A stretch of 64,000 nucleotides of DNA from Shewanella holmiensis (GCF_025370255.1 NZ_JAMTCD010000016.1:1-64000); one strand, 5' to 3'. Counted from the first letter of the stretch, positions 28,739 to 38,628 are shown. Made by a program: numbers and translations. Notes: generated from the sequence alone by a model not told the origin.

Positions 28739-28990
28739 ATGAATCCAATTATTGCCATCCTAAAAGAACACGATGTCAGCGATGCAAAAATTAACGAGCT
28801 ATTTCAAGCGTTGACTCAAAATCCATTAATGGCAATGAGTATTGTTGGCCAATTAGGTATTCCCGCTGAAAAGTTACAGCAATTAATGGCGTTAGTCATG
28901 CAAAACCCTGCGCTTATCAAAGAAGCCGTGGTGGAATTAGGATTAGATTTTTCTAAAGTCGAAGCAGCCAAAGCGCAATTACAGCAATAA
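28739..28990 (+). CDS. DUF2999 family protein
   Basis: This 83-residue, all-helical, cytoplasmic protein starts MNPIIAILKEHDVSDAKINEL and contains the repeated NP(L/A) helices ALTQNPLMAM and LVMQNPALIKEAV. I recognise it as DUF2999, a family found in Shewanella, Vibrio and relatives with no known function. It is monocistronic, with a terminator 12 bases past its stop. Confidence 0.75.
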   Translation: MNPIIAILKEHDVSDAKINELFQALTQNPLMAMSIVGQLGIPAEKLQQLMALVMQNPALIKEAVVELGLDFSKVEAAKAQLQQ

Positions 28991-29002
28991 TATTGGCGCA
29001 TC

Positions 29003-29036
29003 AAAAGAGTAAAGTATTCAGTGACTTTACTCTTTT
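29003..29036. terminator. Bidirectional terminator between the DUF2999 gene and nnr
   Basis: A 13-bp perfect stem (29003-29015 with 29024-29036) has an 8-base loop and is flanked by A and T runs on the appropriate sides. It lies between two convergent genes. Confidence 0.8.
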
Positions 29037-29046
29037 ATTATTTTAG

Positions 29047-30534
29047 CTACCCACTTGTTAACTTATTCAGACTCTGACGAATAAACGGCACTAAATCACT
29101 AGCAAGCAAGCCGATTTTACCCGATATCTTTACCGCCTCATCAGCGGCTTGACTATGCAGTTGCACTCCTATTAATGCCGCATCTAAAAGCGCGTAACCC
29201 TGAGCAAGCAAACTGACAAGCACGCCGGTTAATACATCCCCCATGCCACCAGAGGCCATCCCCGAGTTTCCAGCTAAACAGACATACACTTGGTTGCCGT
29301 CACACACCAGCGTGCCAGCACCTTTCAAAACCGTGACACCGCCAAATCGATGCTGCAATTCTCGCACTGCTGCATAACGGTCACCTTCAATGTCGGCCAC
29401 AGTGCAAGCCAATAACCTCGCGGCCTCACCTGGGTGAGGGGTAATAATACGCTTAGCGTCATAGTTGGGAGATAATGCCAGCAGATTTAGCCCATCGGCA
29501 TCAAATACTTTAGGCTTATTGATCTGGCAAATCAGTTCAAAGAGTGATTTGGCTTGGGGACTAACGCCTAAGCCTGGGCCCAATGCAATCGCAGTTGCCC
29601 AAGTGATACGTGATGCAATGACTTCACTCTTACACCAGTCATTACACATCACTTCAGCACAATGAGATAACAGCGCAGAATAGTTTGCTTGATGAGTTAA
29701 TACAGCCGTTAATCCGGCACCACTGCGGGCGCAAGCAGATGAACTGAGAATAATTGCGCCGCCCATCCCCATATCACCACCCACTAATATGGCCTTGCCA
29801 TGGTGACCTTTATTCGCGGTGTGCTTACGGGTAATCACTGCGCGGGTTAATAATGATTCGTCAATCGCCAACACTTTTGCGTGTTGCAGGTATGTGAACT
29901 CATCCTCCACACCCAGCCCATGAAAATGTAATTTGCCAAGGTAATCTCTGGCTCTAGCAGTAACTAACCCTTGTTTGATACCAATAAAAGTCACGGTATG
30001 GTTGGCCGCAACGCACTCGCCTAATACCGCTCCGGTATCAGCACATAAACCAGAGGGAATATCGACGGCGATCACTTGAGCAGCACTAATATTAATAAGA
30101 CTAATCAAGGCCGCGGTTGGCTCCTTAACCACACCACTAAGACCGGTACCCAGCAGTGCATCAACGATCACATCTACATCGTCAGCAACATGAGTTGTTT
30201 GAGCATTAACCTTGCCACCTGCTGCCACAAAGTCACAATAAGCTTGATGAGCATCACCTGTTAATTGGCTCGGTTGATGAGTTGACCACACAGTTAGCTT
30301 AATTCCGGCTTTCAGCAATAGCGTCGCTAACACGTAACCATCACCGCCATTATTACCGCCACCACAACAGACTAAAACATGCTTTGGCATTGGGTAATAT
30401 TGTCTAAGGATGTCCAAAACAGCTGAGCCAGCTCGTTGCATCAAGCTATACAAGCTTATACCCGCTTGCTTTGCCGCCAGTATTTCACCCTCTTTCACCT
30501 GTTTCGCGGTATAGAATTCATTGGGTAACATCAT
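29047..30534 (-). CDS. nnr: Bifunctional NAD(P)H-hydrate epimerase/dehydratase (Nnr, YjeF)
   Basis: This 495-residue repair enzyme for hydrated NAD(P)H has an N-terminal epimerase half (about 1-215) with CCGGGNNGGDGYVLA and IVDALLGTGLSG. The C-terminal ADP/ATP-dependent dehydratase half (about 225-490) has KGHHGKAILVGGDMGMGGA, ALGPGLG, TPHPGEAARLL, VLKGAGTLV and GNSGMASGGMGDVLTG. The length matches E. coli YjeF (515). In many gammaproteobacteria tsaE, amiB and mutL follow; here the downstream neighbour is a convergent DUF2999 gene, so that cluster has been broken. Confidence 0.95.
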   Translation of the reverse strand: MMLPNEFYTAKQVKEGEILAAKQAGISLYSLMQRAGSAVLDILRQYYPMPKHVLVCCGGGNNGGDGYVLATLLLKAGIKLTVWSTHQPSQLTGDAHQAYCDFVAAGGKVNAQTTHVADDVDVIVDALLGTGLSGVVKEPTAALISLINISAAQVIAVDIPSGLCADTGAVLGECVAANHTVTFIGIKQGLVTARARDYLGKLHFHGLGVEDEFTYLQHAKVLAIDESLLTRAVITRKHTANKGHHGKAILVGGDMGMGGAIILSSSACARSGAGLTAVLTHQANYSALLSHCAEVMCNDWCKSEVIASRITWATAIALGPGLGVSPQAKSLFELICQINKPKVFDADGLNLLALSPNYDAKRIITPHPGEAARLLACTVADIEGDRYAAVRELQHRFGGVTVLKGAGTLVCDGNQVYVCLAGNSGMASGGMGDVLTGVLVSLLAQGYALLDAALIGVQLHSQAADEAVKISGKIGLLASDLVPFIRQSLNKLTSG

Positions 30535-30782
30535 ATGGCTACAACCTATGTGATAGATGAGATGTTATCAGCATATCGCAAAAATCATCATAAGCCGACA
30601 AACAAACTATCTTACTCTTTGGCTAAAACATGGATTACAGTTCTACAAGTGACTGCTGCTTTAATCAGGCGAATGCCTAGGTTTTACTGGTCTATCCAAT
30701 GCCTAGCTAGGTTATCTAAGCTATACAAATCGGTCGTTTTTTTGCTAAAGTCTCGCGAACTTTTGGTTAAGAGATTGCAATT

Positions 30783-32438
30783 GTGTTTAGAGAACGCTTT
30801 AAAGATGTCAATATCAAAGGGGATCTGTTTGGTGGCGTTACCACAGCAATCATTTCCTTACCCTTAGCACTGGCCTTTGGTGTGGCGTCTGGCGCAGGCG
30901 CTGAAGCCGGTTTATGGGGCGCGATTCTTGTTGGTTTTTTTGCCTCATTATTTGGCGGTTCATCAACGCTAATCTCTGAACCTACCGGTCCAATGACAGT
31001 GATCATGACCGCGATTTTAACCAGTATGGTGGCCAAATATCCTGAGTCAGGAATGGCAATCTCATTCACGGTAGTGATGATGGCTGGCGGTTTCCAATTT
31101 TTAATCGGTACGTTAAAACTGGGGAAATACGTCACCTTAATGCCCTACAGTGTAATCTCAGGTTTCATGTCAGGCATTGGTGTCATTTTGATTATCTTGC
31201 AATTATCACCTCTGCTAGGACACGCCGCACCAGCAGGCGGTGTTCTCGGAACTTTATCTTCATTACCTGATACTTTAGCCAACATTCAATTCAGCGAGTT
31301 ATTGTTAGGATTACTCACCTTAGCTACCTTATTTTTGTTCCCTAAACACCTACGTAAATACGTTCCAGCCCAGTTAGTCGCTTTAGTCGGTGTTACCTTA
31401 CTCTCTATTATCGTATTCGATACTGACAGCATTCGCCGCATCGGTGAAATCCCTGCAGGATTGCCCTCTTTAGTAATTCCGCACATTAATACAGATATTT
31501 TCATGACGATGGTCATTGATGCGCTGGTATTAGGCACTTTAGGCTGTATCGATACATTACTGACTGCGGTTATTGGTGATTCGCTTACCCGTAAAGAACA
31601 CGACTCAGATAAAGAATTACGCGGGCAAGGTTTAGCCAATATGATTTCAGGCTTATTTGGCGCCCTTCCTGGCGCAGGTGCAACCATGGGCACTGTGACC
31701 AACATTCAGGTTGGGGCGCGTTCACCTTTATCAGGTATTACGCGTGCGGCGGTGTTAGCCTTAGTCGTATTAGTTGCTGGCGGTTTAACTGAACCTATCC
31801 CTATGGCTGTGTTAGCAGGCATTGCGGTTTATGTCGGTTTTAATATTTTAGATTGGAGTTTCATTCAGCGTGCCCACAAAGTCAGTGTTCAAGGCATGGC
31901 AATTATGTACGGTGTTATGCTGCTCACGGTATTTGTTGACCTCATTGTCGCGGTTGGTCTTGGGGTATTTATTTCTAATATCTTGATTATCGAACGCTTA
32001 AGCCGCGAACAAGCAAGGCAAGTAAAAGCCATCAGTGATGCCGATCAAAACGATGTGCCACTCACCCAAAGTGAGCGCGGCTTACTGGATCAAGCCAATG
32101 GTAAGGTGTTGTTTTTCTACTTATCTGGACCAATGATATTCAGCGTATCCAAAGCCATATCAAGACAACACGCCAGTATTGCAGAATATGAAGCGATGAT
32201 CCTCGATTTAACCGACGTCCCCATGATTGATGTAACGGTAGGCTTAGCACTTGAAAACGCGATAAAAGATGCACAGGATGCGGATTGCGAAGTCTTTTTA
32301 CTTTGCCCAAATCAACAAACACAAGACCAATTACGTAAGTTTCATGTGATAGATTCCTTACCTGATGAGAATGCATTCCGGTTCCGCTATGAAGCATTAC
32401 AAGCGGCATTGAAACACGTACAAGCTAAAGAAAAGTAA
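30783..32438 (+). CDS. SulP-family anion transporter with STAS domain
   Basis: This 551-residue inner-membrane SLC26/SulP carrier shows VTTAIISLPLALAFGVASG at the first conserved helix, SEPTGPMTV, and about 12 hydrophobic segments to residue 415. A cytoplasmic STAS domain (about 435-540) with the EAMILDLTDVPMIDVT core follows. Relatives carry bicarbonate, sulfate or dicarboxylates; the substrate is not fixed by sequence here. The start is GTG. No carbonic anhydrase gene adjoins. Confidence 0.9.
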   Translation: MFRERFKDVNIKGDLFGGVTTAIISLPLALAFGVASGAGAEAGLWGAILVGFFASLFGGSSTLISEPTGPMTVIMTAILTSMVAKYPESGMAISFTVVMMAGGFQFLIGTLKLGKYVTLMPYSVISGFMSGIGVILIILQLSPLLGHAAPAGGVLGTLSSLPDTLANIQFSELLLGLLTLATLFLFPKHLRKYVPAQLVALVGVTLLSIIVFDTDSIRRIGEIPAGLPSLVIPHINTDIFMTMVIDALVLGTLGCIDTLLTAVIGDSLTRKEHDSDKELRGQGLANMISGLFGALPGAGATMGTVTNIQVGARSPLSGITRAAVLALVVLVAGGLTEPIPMAVLAGIAVYVGFNILDWSFIQRAHKVSVQGMAIMYGVMLLTVFVDLIVAVGLGVFISNILIIERLSREQARQVKAISDADQNDVPLTQSERGLLDQANGKVLFFYLSGPMIFSVSKAISRQHASIAEYEAMILDLTDVPMIDVTVGLALENAIKDAQDADCEVFLLCPNQQTQDQLRKFHVIDSLPDENAFRFRYEALQAALKHVQAKEK

Positions 32439-32565
32439 ATCGACAAGAGTGCACTGCGTAGGGGTTTATGTCTTTGTTTTAAATAAAATACATGTTGGTT
32501 AATGCTGTCAAAATGTACAAGTTAGCCTTACACTACCAACAGTATAATTAACGTGAGTGATTAAA

Positions 32566-33852
32566 ATGCCCCCTATTATTTGTAGTAGTGCTTTGCAAGC
32601 CGTAGCGTTAATTGAAGACAATGAAACCCTATGGACTCATTCTATGGGGGCCACCCCAAAAATATTACTCGATGCATTAGCCGAACATGCACTGACTCGA
32701 AAAAATCTCACGTTATTACAGTTACACACTGAACACGCCGAATCACTCAGTCATCCACGATTAAAAGGCCATCTTCGCCATCGGTGTTTCTTTGGCGGCG
32801 TGCCAACGCGCACGCTGTTACAACAAGGTGATGCCGATTATGTGCCTATTTTTCTATCAGAAGTGCCTAAATTATTTCGCTCTGGTGAGCAAGCTATCGA
32901 TACCGCCATCATTCAGGTTTCCCCTCCCGATAAACATGGCATTTGCTCTTTAGGGATCTCAGTAGAGGCAACATTGGCGGCCTGTCAAATGGCACGGAGG
33001 ATTATTGCCCACATCAACCCCATGATGCCACGCACCCATGGCGATGGCTTTATTCATTACCATAAACTGGCTGCGGTGTACGAACAAAGTGTACCGTTAC
33101 CTCAACACCCACTTGCTGCCAGCGATGCGACTAGCCTTGCCATTGGGCAACATGTCGCAAAACTGGTTCGAGATGGTGACTGCTTGCAAATGGGTATTGG
33201 TGCTATTCCCGACGCGGTTTTAGCCTGCCTAACCGAGCACAAAGATCTTGGTGTGCATACGGAGCTATTTTCTGACGGGGTACTCAATCTTGTTGAGTTA
33301 GGTGTCATCAATAACAGTCGCAAAAAAGTGTATCCTGGCAAATTAGTTACTGGCTTTGCCTTAGGTAGCCAACGACTTTATGACTTTGTCGATGATAATC
33401 CCTCGGTTATATTTATGGATATTGAACAGGTCAATGACACCTCTATTATCCGTAAAAACCCCAATGTAATGGCAATCAATTCTGCCTTACAAGTGGATAT
33501 CTCAGGACAAATTTGCGCAGATTCGCTAGGCACGCGGATATATTCAGGTGTGGGTGGGCAAATGGATTTCATTCGTGGTGCAGGGTTATCTGAAGGTGGT
33601 CGATCTGTTATTGCGCTTCCCAGTACAGCAGCTAATGGCACAGTGTCACGTATTGCTACGGTATTATCACCTGGTGCAGGCGTCGTCACTACACGCGCCC
33701 ATGTACACTATATTGCTACAGAGTATGGTGTGGCTAATTTACGCGGAAAATCATTACGGGAACGGGCTAGAGCACTGATTGATATTGCCCACCCCAAATT
33801 TAGAGAGCAGCTTTGCATAGAAGCATTTGAGATCTGGCAACTCAGGGTTTAA
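32566..33852 (+). CDS. Acetyl-CoA hydrolase/transferase family protein (4-hydroxybutyrate CoA-transferase-like)
   Basis: This 428-residue family I CoA-transferase has an N-terminal half with ISPPDKHGICSLGISVE-type sequence (here VSPPDKHGICSLG). The conserved GIGAIPDAVL precedes HTELFSDGVLNL, whose glutamate corresponds to the covalent CoA carrier of the family. The C-terminus has YSGVGGQMDFIRGA and VVTTRAHVHYIATEYGVANLRGKSLRERA. It may move CoA between acetate and 4-hydroxybutyrate, succinate or another acid. ATG 32566 with GTGAG upstream is preferred over the GTG three codons earlier. Confidence 0.85.
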   Translation: MPPIICSSALQAVALIEDNETLWTHSMGATPKILLDALAEHALTRKNLTLLQLHTEHAESLSHPRLKGHLRHRCFFGGVPTRTLLQQGDADYVPIFLSEVPKLFRSGEQAIDTAIIQVSPPDKHGICSLGISVEATLAACQMARRIIAHINPMMPRTHGDGFIHYHKLAAVYEQSVPLPQHPLAASDATSLAIGQHVAKLVRDGDCLQMGIGAIPDAVLACLTEHKDLGVHTELFSDGVLNLVELGVINNSRKKVYPGKLVTGFALGSQRLYDFVDDNPSVIFMDIEQVNDTSIIRKNPNVMAINSALQVDISGQICADSLGTRIYSGVGGQMDFIRGAGLSEGGRSVIALPSTAANGTVSRIATVLSPGAGVVTTRAHVHYIATEYGVANLRGKSLRERARALIDIAHPKFREQLCIEAFEIWQLRV

Positions 33853-33897
33853 TCAACAGCATTATGGCTTGATATTTTTAAGCTACCCTCCATAAAA

Positions 33898-33920
33898 ACT
33901 AAGTGGCGGCGCCACTTAGT
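33898..33920 (-). terminator. Terminator of the DUF1993 gene
   Basis: A perfect 10-bp stem ACTAAGTGGC/GCCACTTAGT with a 3-base loop is followed on the minus strand by TTTTTA. It lies 28 bases past the DUF1993 stop and may also stop the convergent CoA-transferase transcript. Confidence 0.75.
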
Positions 33921-33947
33921 TAGTGCAAGGTCATTCATCAATAGACT

Positions 33948-34469
33948 TTAGACTATTGGCGCCTTGTATGGCATCGCCCCTAAATAATCTTTTTTACCGA
34001 CTTCAACACCATTGTGACGCAAAATGGCATACGCCGTAGTCACGTGAAAATAGAGGTTTGGTATGGCATGTTCAATGGCAAACTCATACCCTGTAAGGTA
34101 CTTACCTTCCCAACGCGGTTGTGACACATGCTCATTCGCCGCATTAGCAAAGTCAGCTTCATTAAAGCTTGCCAAATATTCAAGCACTGATGCAATGCGC
34201 GCACGTAATGCTTCAAGTGTGGTTTCGCTATCATCATGCTTAGGCACGGTATCCATGTTACCCGTTAATCTCGCCACACCAATTTTAGCGGTATCGCAGG
34301 CTATTTGTACCTGACGAATAAGATTAAACTGATCAGGCGCTAGGCGCGCATTCAATAACACCGAAACATCCACTCTTTTAAGGGCGGCGAAAGCTTCACC
34401 TTTATCAAGAATATGATTTAAATTATTCAACATTTTGCTGAATTGTACGACAGTCAGATCGTAAAGCAT
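33948..34469 (-). CDS. DUF1993 family protein
   Basis: This 173-residue helical protein starts MLYDLTVVQFSKMLNNLNHIL, with VSVLLNARLAPDQFNLIRQVQIACDTAK and a late WEGKYLTGYEFAIEHAIPNLYFHVTTAYAILRHNG. This is the DUF1993 family, related in fold to DinB-like four-helix proteins. The histidines near 134 and 141 fall where DinB proteins bind metal, but metal binding is only inference. It is monocistronic. Confidence 0.8.
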   Translation of the reverse strand: MLYDLTVVQFSKMLNNLNHILDKGEAFAALKRVDVSVLLNARLAPDQFNLIRQVQIACDTAKIGVARLTGNMDTVPKHDDSETTLEALRARIASVLEYLASFNEADFANAANEHVSQPRWEGKYLTGYEFAIEHAIPNLYFHVTTAYAILRHNGVEVGKKDYLGAMPYKAPIV

Positions 34470-34621
34470 GGCAAAGTCCTTATTGAGCGCTGCAAATCAA
34501 CAGCGCTTAGATAGTTAGTGATATCAGCTAAGATAGCAAGCCAATTAACACTCCTAAAGCCGATAACCTTATCTACCTATACAATTAGGCATCTCAAAAA
34601 ATAAATGGCTAAGTGAGCACC

Positions 34622-34783
34622 TGATACCAATCACAGTCATTAAGTTTTCAAACATCGCGTAGGAAAATGCGTGATAACAAGGCAGATTTTTCGATAAGTA
34701 GTTATCCTACAATCGAAAAATCTAACGCCGTTATCGAATATTTTCACAAGCTAGAATGAGCCGTTTTATGATAATGGGTATTA
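34622..34783. repeat. Inverted-repeat element downstream of an MFS gene
   Basis: Imperfect terminal repeats (TGATACC... at 34622 and ...GGGTATTA ending at 34783) bound about 160 bases. At the centre is a perfect 12-bp inverted repeat (AGATTTTTCGAT, 34684-34695, and its complement, 34712-34723). There is no coding content. It looks like one of the short palindromic elements scattered in Shewanella genomes. Its right end contains the MFS gene's stop codon. Confidence 0.55.
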
Positions 34784-35950
34784 ACCTGCGATAGGTTTTT
34801 GCCCTGATGAAATGGCCGCCATACTCTTAATTAACATATAGATGCATGTTGCCAATAAACACACACCTAAATACACCACCAGCCCGTCATCAGCAGCCGT
34901 AAATGATGTCGCCATTAACGGTCCAAGCACCGAACCGACGCTATAACACAACAGCATTAACTCGGTCACTGACACCATTTTTTCTATCGGTAAGGTATCT
35001 GATGCCAAGGTAATCGCTATTGGGTACAAGGCAAAACTGCTAGCCCCTAATAGCAATAAACTGATTGCCATCATTAACAAACTTGATGATTCGAGGATGC
35101 CCATTACCGCGATACAGCCTAATAAGCAAAATATCGCCATCAATAAACTTTTACTCATGCGAGTTGAAAGCGCGCTGGCAATAGGTTGCACAGCCATTCC
35201 ACCTAAAATTACACTCGCCATGAGTAAGCCAGTCTGACCCGAAAAAGCCGTTGATTGGGATAAATACAGTGGCATTAGCCCGTAAATTGGCCCTAATAAT
35301 AACCCCGAAACGATACATCCAATAATGGCTGGTCGATTAATATGACGGATCTCTTTACGATTAATCCGTTGTAATTCTTCACTAACAGGCTGACCAGAGC
35401 GCAGTATTAATGGTGCCAGTGTGGCTAAAAACAATAACCCCAAAACCAGCAAATAGGGTTGAATCCCTTGAGTACCAAACAATGAAATCGCCAATTGGCC
35501 TGCTGCACTGCCGCCATAAAGCGCGGCCATATACAGCCCTAAACGTTTAACTCGCTTTTTAGGGCAATTAGCCATTAACAACCACGACTCCACCACCACA
35601 AATACCCCAGCAATAGCCATACCAGCAACAAAACGTGCGGCTATCCATGTTACCGGGTTGGGCAATAGCAACATAACCACTACGGTTATCGCCACCAGAC
35701 TCAAGAACAAAATAAATGCTCGTCTATGGCCAAGGTATTTAATGACTTTTTGAATGCATGTTGCACCTAATAATAAACCAAAATAAAACACACTCGCCAA
35801 CCAAGGCGTGAGTGATTGGCTGATACCAAAATAGGATAACGACAACGGAATCAGGCTCATTAAAAAGCCTGATGCGATAGCAAAAAAAGTCAGACCAATT
35901 ACAGGCGCAGCTATGCTGTTTTCAACATTTTCATGGATGATTTTGGACAA
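34781..35950 (-). CDS. MFS transporter (YcaD-like)
   Basis: This 389-residue major facilitator has about 12 transmembrane helices. Between helices 2 and 3 it has the signature-like region KVIKYLGHRRAF, and ARFVAGMAIAGVFVVVESWLLMANC resembles the YcaD/UMF-type carriers. The substrate is unknown. The TAA stop lies inside the terminus of an inverted-repeat element. Confidence 0.8.
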   Translation of the reverse strand: MSKIIHENVENSIAAPVIGLTFFAIASGFLMSLIPLSLSYFGISQSLTPWLASVFYFGLLLGATCIQKVIKYLGHRRAFILFLSLVAITVVVMLLLPNPVTWIAARFVAGMAIAGVFVVVESWLLMANCPKKRVKRLGLYMAALYGGSAAGQLAISLFGTQGIQPYLLVLGLLFLATLAPLILRSGQPVSEELQRINRKEIRHINRPAIIGCIVSGLLLGPIYGLMPLYLSQSTAFSGQTGLLMASVILGGMAVQPIASALSTRMSKSLLMAIFCLLGCIAVMGILESSSLLMMAISLLLLGASSFALYPIAITLASDTLPIEKMVSVTELMLLCYSVGSVLGPLMATSFTAADDGLVVYLGVCLLATCIYMLIKSMAAISSGQKPIAG

Positions 35951-36487
35951 TTTAGGACTACTTAACGTGAAGATGAAGCGTGTTTAAGACAATGGGTTTA
36001 TTTAGGGGGGTATTCCCTAGGATTATCGGCGGCGAATTTAATCTTGAAGGGCAAACAAGTAAAGCAAAAATACACTTCCAAAAGTATATTAATGAAGATT
36101 TAGAGCGAATATGTTACTAAGATCATAAATTGTTATGTATAAGACCGAGAAATTGGCATTAAAACGTAACAAAAAACACCCAAAAATGAAATGCTAACGT
36201 TAAATAATTTATGTTTAACTGTTTATTAAAATTGACAAAAATAATATTAAGCAACACTTATAAAGCAATATTGCTATAAATGAACTGAAACGAACAAATA
36301 ACACAGAATTTATTACATCCTCAAACAATTAATACCTCGTGGCTATCTTATGCTCCCGACGATATTGCCCCTAATCAGATCAATATCCCTCATCGAGACA
36401 ATATCAATCGTTTCATCGTGTAATGTTCTATTTGAGCCTAACTCAAGCATAAATGATTTTTATTCATCGAAATCAGTTATTAAAAGA
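35951..36487. other. AT-rich gene-free stretch
   Basis: No gene or recognisable structure is seen apart from the promoter region expected for the MFS gene at its left end. A small G-run (about 36005-36011) and several AT-rich words occur. No open frame above background was found in either strand. Confidence 0.4.
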
Positions 36488-36521
36488 AAATGCCCTGATT
36501 TACTGTAAAATCAGGGCATTT
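36488..36521. terminator. Terminator after the thioredoxin-like gene
   Basis: A perfect 14-bp stem AAATGCCCTGATTT (36488-36501) pairs with its complement (36508-36521) around a 6-base loop. A-rich and T-rich flanks make it usable in both directions. It lies 38 bases past the stop of the minus-strand gene. Confidence 0.8.
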
Positions 36522-36558
36522 ATTGAACTAACAATCTCTAGCCAACAGACTAAACCGG

Positions 36559-36963
36559 TTAACGTACCCACAGCATTAGTTCATTGGCATTTATCACGCC
36601 ATACTGTCTTTTTACCAGATTACCAACAGGATCAAAAAGTAGTAACTCGGTTGAGTTGGCGCGATATTTAGCAATCAGTTTCTCGCCATTAGGATCACCG
36701 ACTCTAGCAAGTAAAAACACAACATTATCGCCAAGATGAGCACGGGCTTCGTTCATCTGTTCTGTTTGACTATTACTCACCGTCAGGTTGGGATCATACA
36801 CAAACACTACCGCAGGCTTACCCATGCCAATTTCTTCATGGGTAGTGTTAAACCCCTTTGGCATCACCATCATAAGAACCGCTAATAAAGCTACTATCGC
36901 GGCAATGACGCCAAACACCATTAACGGTTTTCTAGCAGTCTTGTTTGTTTGATGTTCATCCAT
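36559..36963 (-). CDS. Membrane-anchored thioredoxin-like protein without CXXC
   Basis: This 134-residue protein has a short cytoplasmic N-terminus, one transmembrane helix (MVFGVIAAIVALLAVLMMVM, about 14-33) and a periplasmic domain. The domain follows a thioredoxin-like pattern (GKPAVVFVYDPNLTVSNSQTEQMNEA, then LLARVGDPNGEKLIAKYRANSTELLLFDPVG). The position where redox CXXC would sit has none, so a redox role is doubtful. The start MDEHQTN at 36963 is chosen over an upstream in-frame start. It lies downstream of a haem-protein gene on the same strand. The function is unknown. Confidence 0.6.
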   Translation of the reverse strand: MDEHQTNKTARKPLMVFGVIAAIVALLAVLMMVMPKGFNTTHEEIGMGKPAVVFVYDPNLTVSNSQTEQMNEARAHLGDNVVFLLARVGDPNGEKLIAKYRANSTELLLFDPVGNLVKRQYGVINANELMLWVR

Positions 36964-37072
36964 TATTTGAGCTCTCTTACGCTTAAATTTATCCCCATTA
37001 AAGCAGTGTAATAAACTAACCTGAGGCAAAGATTAAAAATTTATCAAGCTCTCCACTAAATGACCCAATTTA

Positions 37073-37699
37073 TTAAAACAAGTCTTCAAACCATTTTTTG
37101 GCGGTGCCTAAACTCACCATCACTTTAAGCTTGAACAGTGCCATAGTGTCGCCTGATTCTAAAGCGGGCTCACCACAACGGGGATCGGAGCGCTGCAATG
37201 CGCCAGTCATTTTGTGGTCAATCGGGATAGGTTCACAACCATGCCCAGACTCGCAAATAAAGTCCCACTTCTCTTTCGCGGGTAAATGACAAGCAAAGCA
37301 ATTACCGCCAAAACGATTATTTACATCTATAAATCCACGTTTAGCAATTTTTGACCCTGTTTCATCGACTTCTAATTCGAAAAACTCCCAGTCGCCAGTG
37401 ACTGGAGAAGTACCTGGTTCACGCTTGACCATCACTTCAGTCGGTACCAACTGCACTACTGAACCTGTCGGATAAATTGCGCCTTCGGGGGCATTGGCCG
37501 CGGCCAACGTCGCATCAATATTGCCCAGTACATTATCAACATAAAAATGGCGCACTGGCGTCATTTGTCGAATACAACTAAAACTGGCTTCATTGATATT
37601 AACAACAGCGTTTCCAGGTGATGCGGCATATGCTGTACTTCCCATCAACGTCATTAAAAGCATTGCTGTGCTTTGGGCAATTATTAATAGGGTTTTCAT
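37073..37699 (-). CDS. Periplasmic monohaem protein (CFACH haem site)
   Basis: This 208-residue exported protein has a signal peptide ending near STAYA (residue 25). One c-type haem motif CFACH (about 133-137) lies in GGNCFACHLPAKEKWDFICESGHGCEP. Several other cysteines occur (near 42, 150, 155 and in DPRCGEP), which may form disulfides. The layout, with a long N-terminal beta-rich part before a single late CXXCH, recalls cytochrome P460-like proteins, but I do not claim that family. A same-strand thioredoxin-like membrane protein follows after 109 bases. Confidence 0.65.
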   Translation of the reverse strand: MKTLLIIAQSTAMLLMTLMGSTAYAASPGNAVVNINEASFSCIRQMTPVRHFYVDNVLGNIDATLAAANAPEGAIYPTGSVVQLVPTEVMVKREPGTSPVTGDWEFFELEVDETGSKIAKRGFIDVNNRFGGNCFACHLPAKEKWDFICESGHGCEPIPIDHKMTGALQRSDPRCGEPALESGDTMALFKLKVMVSLGTAKKWFEDLF

Positions 37700-38087
37700 G
37701 GTATTCCTTGGTAAACGTTATTCATTAAAGCAAATGTCAGTCTCTACTTATCGCGGTTGTTAACTGCATTGACGCTTTAGCTTTGGTGTTATCGACATTT
37801 TGTACCTATCGATATTGCACAATTAATTAAACAGATGACATTTAGATTAGACAAACTTTAAATAGATGGCAATTTAATTGTGCGCAATCTAACTCTCATG
37901 TTATGACTTTTTATTACTCATGACAAGTCTGTGCAGCATAAATTGCTTCCACTAACACAAAACACACCAAAGATATGTCTTCAAGCTTGCTACTGCGCCT
38001 AAGCACAGTTAAAGTTCATTCGCTTATGGTTTAACCCTAAGTCGCTTGTCTGTTTTTAGTGTATTTCATTTGAAGGGTCAGTTTTGT
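37700..38087. other. Divergent regulatory stretch between the haem protein gene and yqhA
   Basis: No gene is seen. A long imperfect inverted repeat (ATTGCACAATTAATT at 37814-37828; its counterpart at 37871-37888) lies 115-190 bases upstream of the haem protein start and could be a paired regulator site. The right end holds the yqhA promoter. Confidence 0.4.
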
Positions 38088-38579
38088 ATGGAAAAAATGT
38101 TTGAGAAGTTAATGTATGCATCCCGCTGGATCATGGCGCCTATTTACTTAGGATTAAGCCTGGTTTTATTCGCCTTGGGCATAAAGTTCTTCCAAGAAAT
38201 CTTTCACATTCTACCTATCATCTTCGAAATAAAAGAAGTCGACTTAATCCTCATAACACTCTCTCTTATCGATATCACTTTAGTGGGTGGTTTACTGGTT
38301 ATGGTGATGTTTTCAGGTTACGAAAACTTCGTCTCGCAACTTGATGTAGGTGAAGACAGTGAAAAACTCGGCTGGCTTGGCAAAATGGATTCTGGCTCAC
38401 TTAAAAACAAAGTGGCCGCATCTATTGTTGCAATATCGTCTATACACTTACTTAAAGTGTTTATGAATGCCGAAAATATCGAAAACGATAAAATCATGTG
38501 GTACTTACTTATCCACATCACCTTTGTGTTATCTGCATTCGCGATGGGGTATTTGGATAAAATTAGCCGTAACAAGTAG
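38088..38579 (+). CDS. yqhA: UPF0114 family membrane protein YqhA
   Basis: This 163-residue inner-membrane protein starts [22 protein letters not shown], close to E. coli YqhA, with four hydrophobic segments and the conserved [13 protein letters not shown] loop. The function is unknown. The start is set by the family; the frame is open for 14 more codons upstream. A strong terminator follows. A C-terminal fragment of a second copy lies at 45608-45730. Confidence 0.9.
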   Translation: MEKMFEKLMYASRWIMAPIYLGLSLVLFALGIKFFQEIFHILPIIFEIKEVDLILITLSLIDITLVGGLLVMVMFSGYENFVSQLDVGEDSEKLGWLGKMDSGSLKNKVAASIVAISSIHLLKVFMNAENIENDKIMWYLLIHITFVLSAFAMGYLDKISRNK

Positions 38580-38628
38580 CAATACTAGTCGTGATTAAAT
38601 TTATCTAAAAAACTCAAACAAAAAACCA

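Noticed and set aside
30535..30867. 110-codon plus-strand open frame before and into the SulP gene
   Set aside because: It overlaps the well-supported SulP start in another frame and shows no domain.
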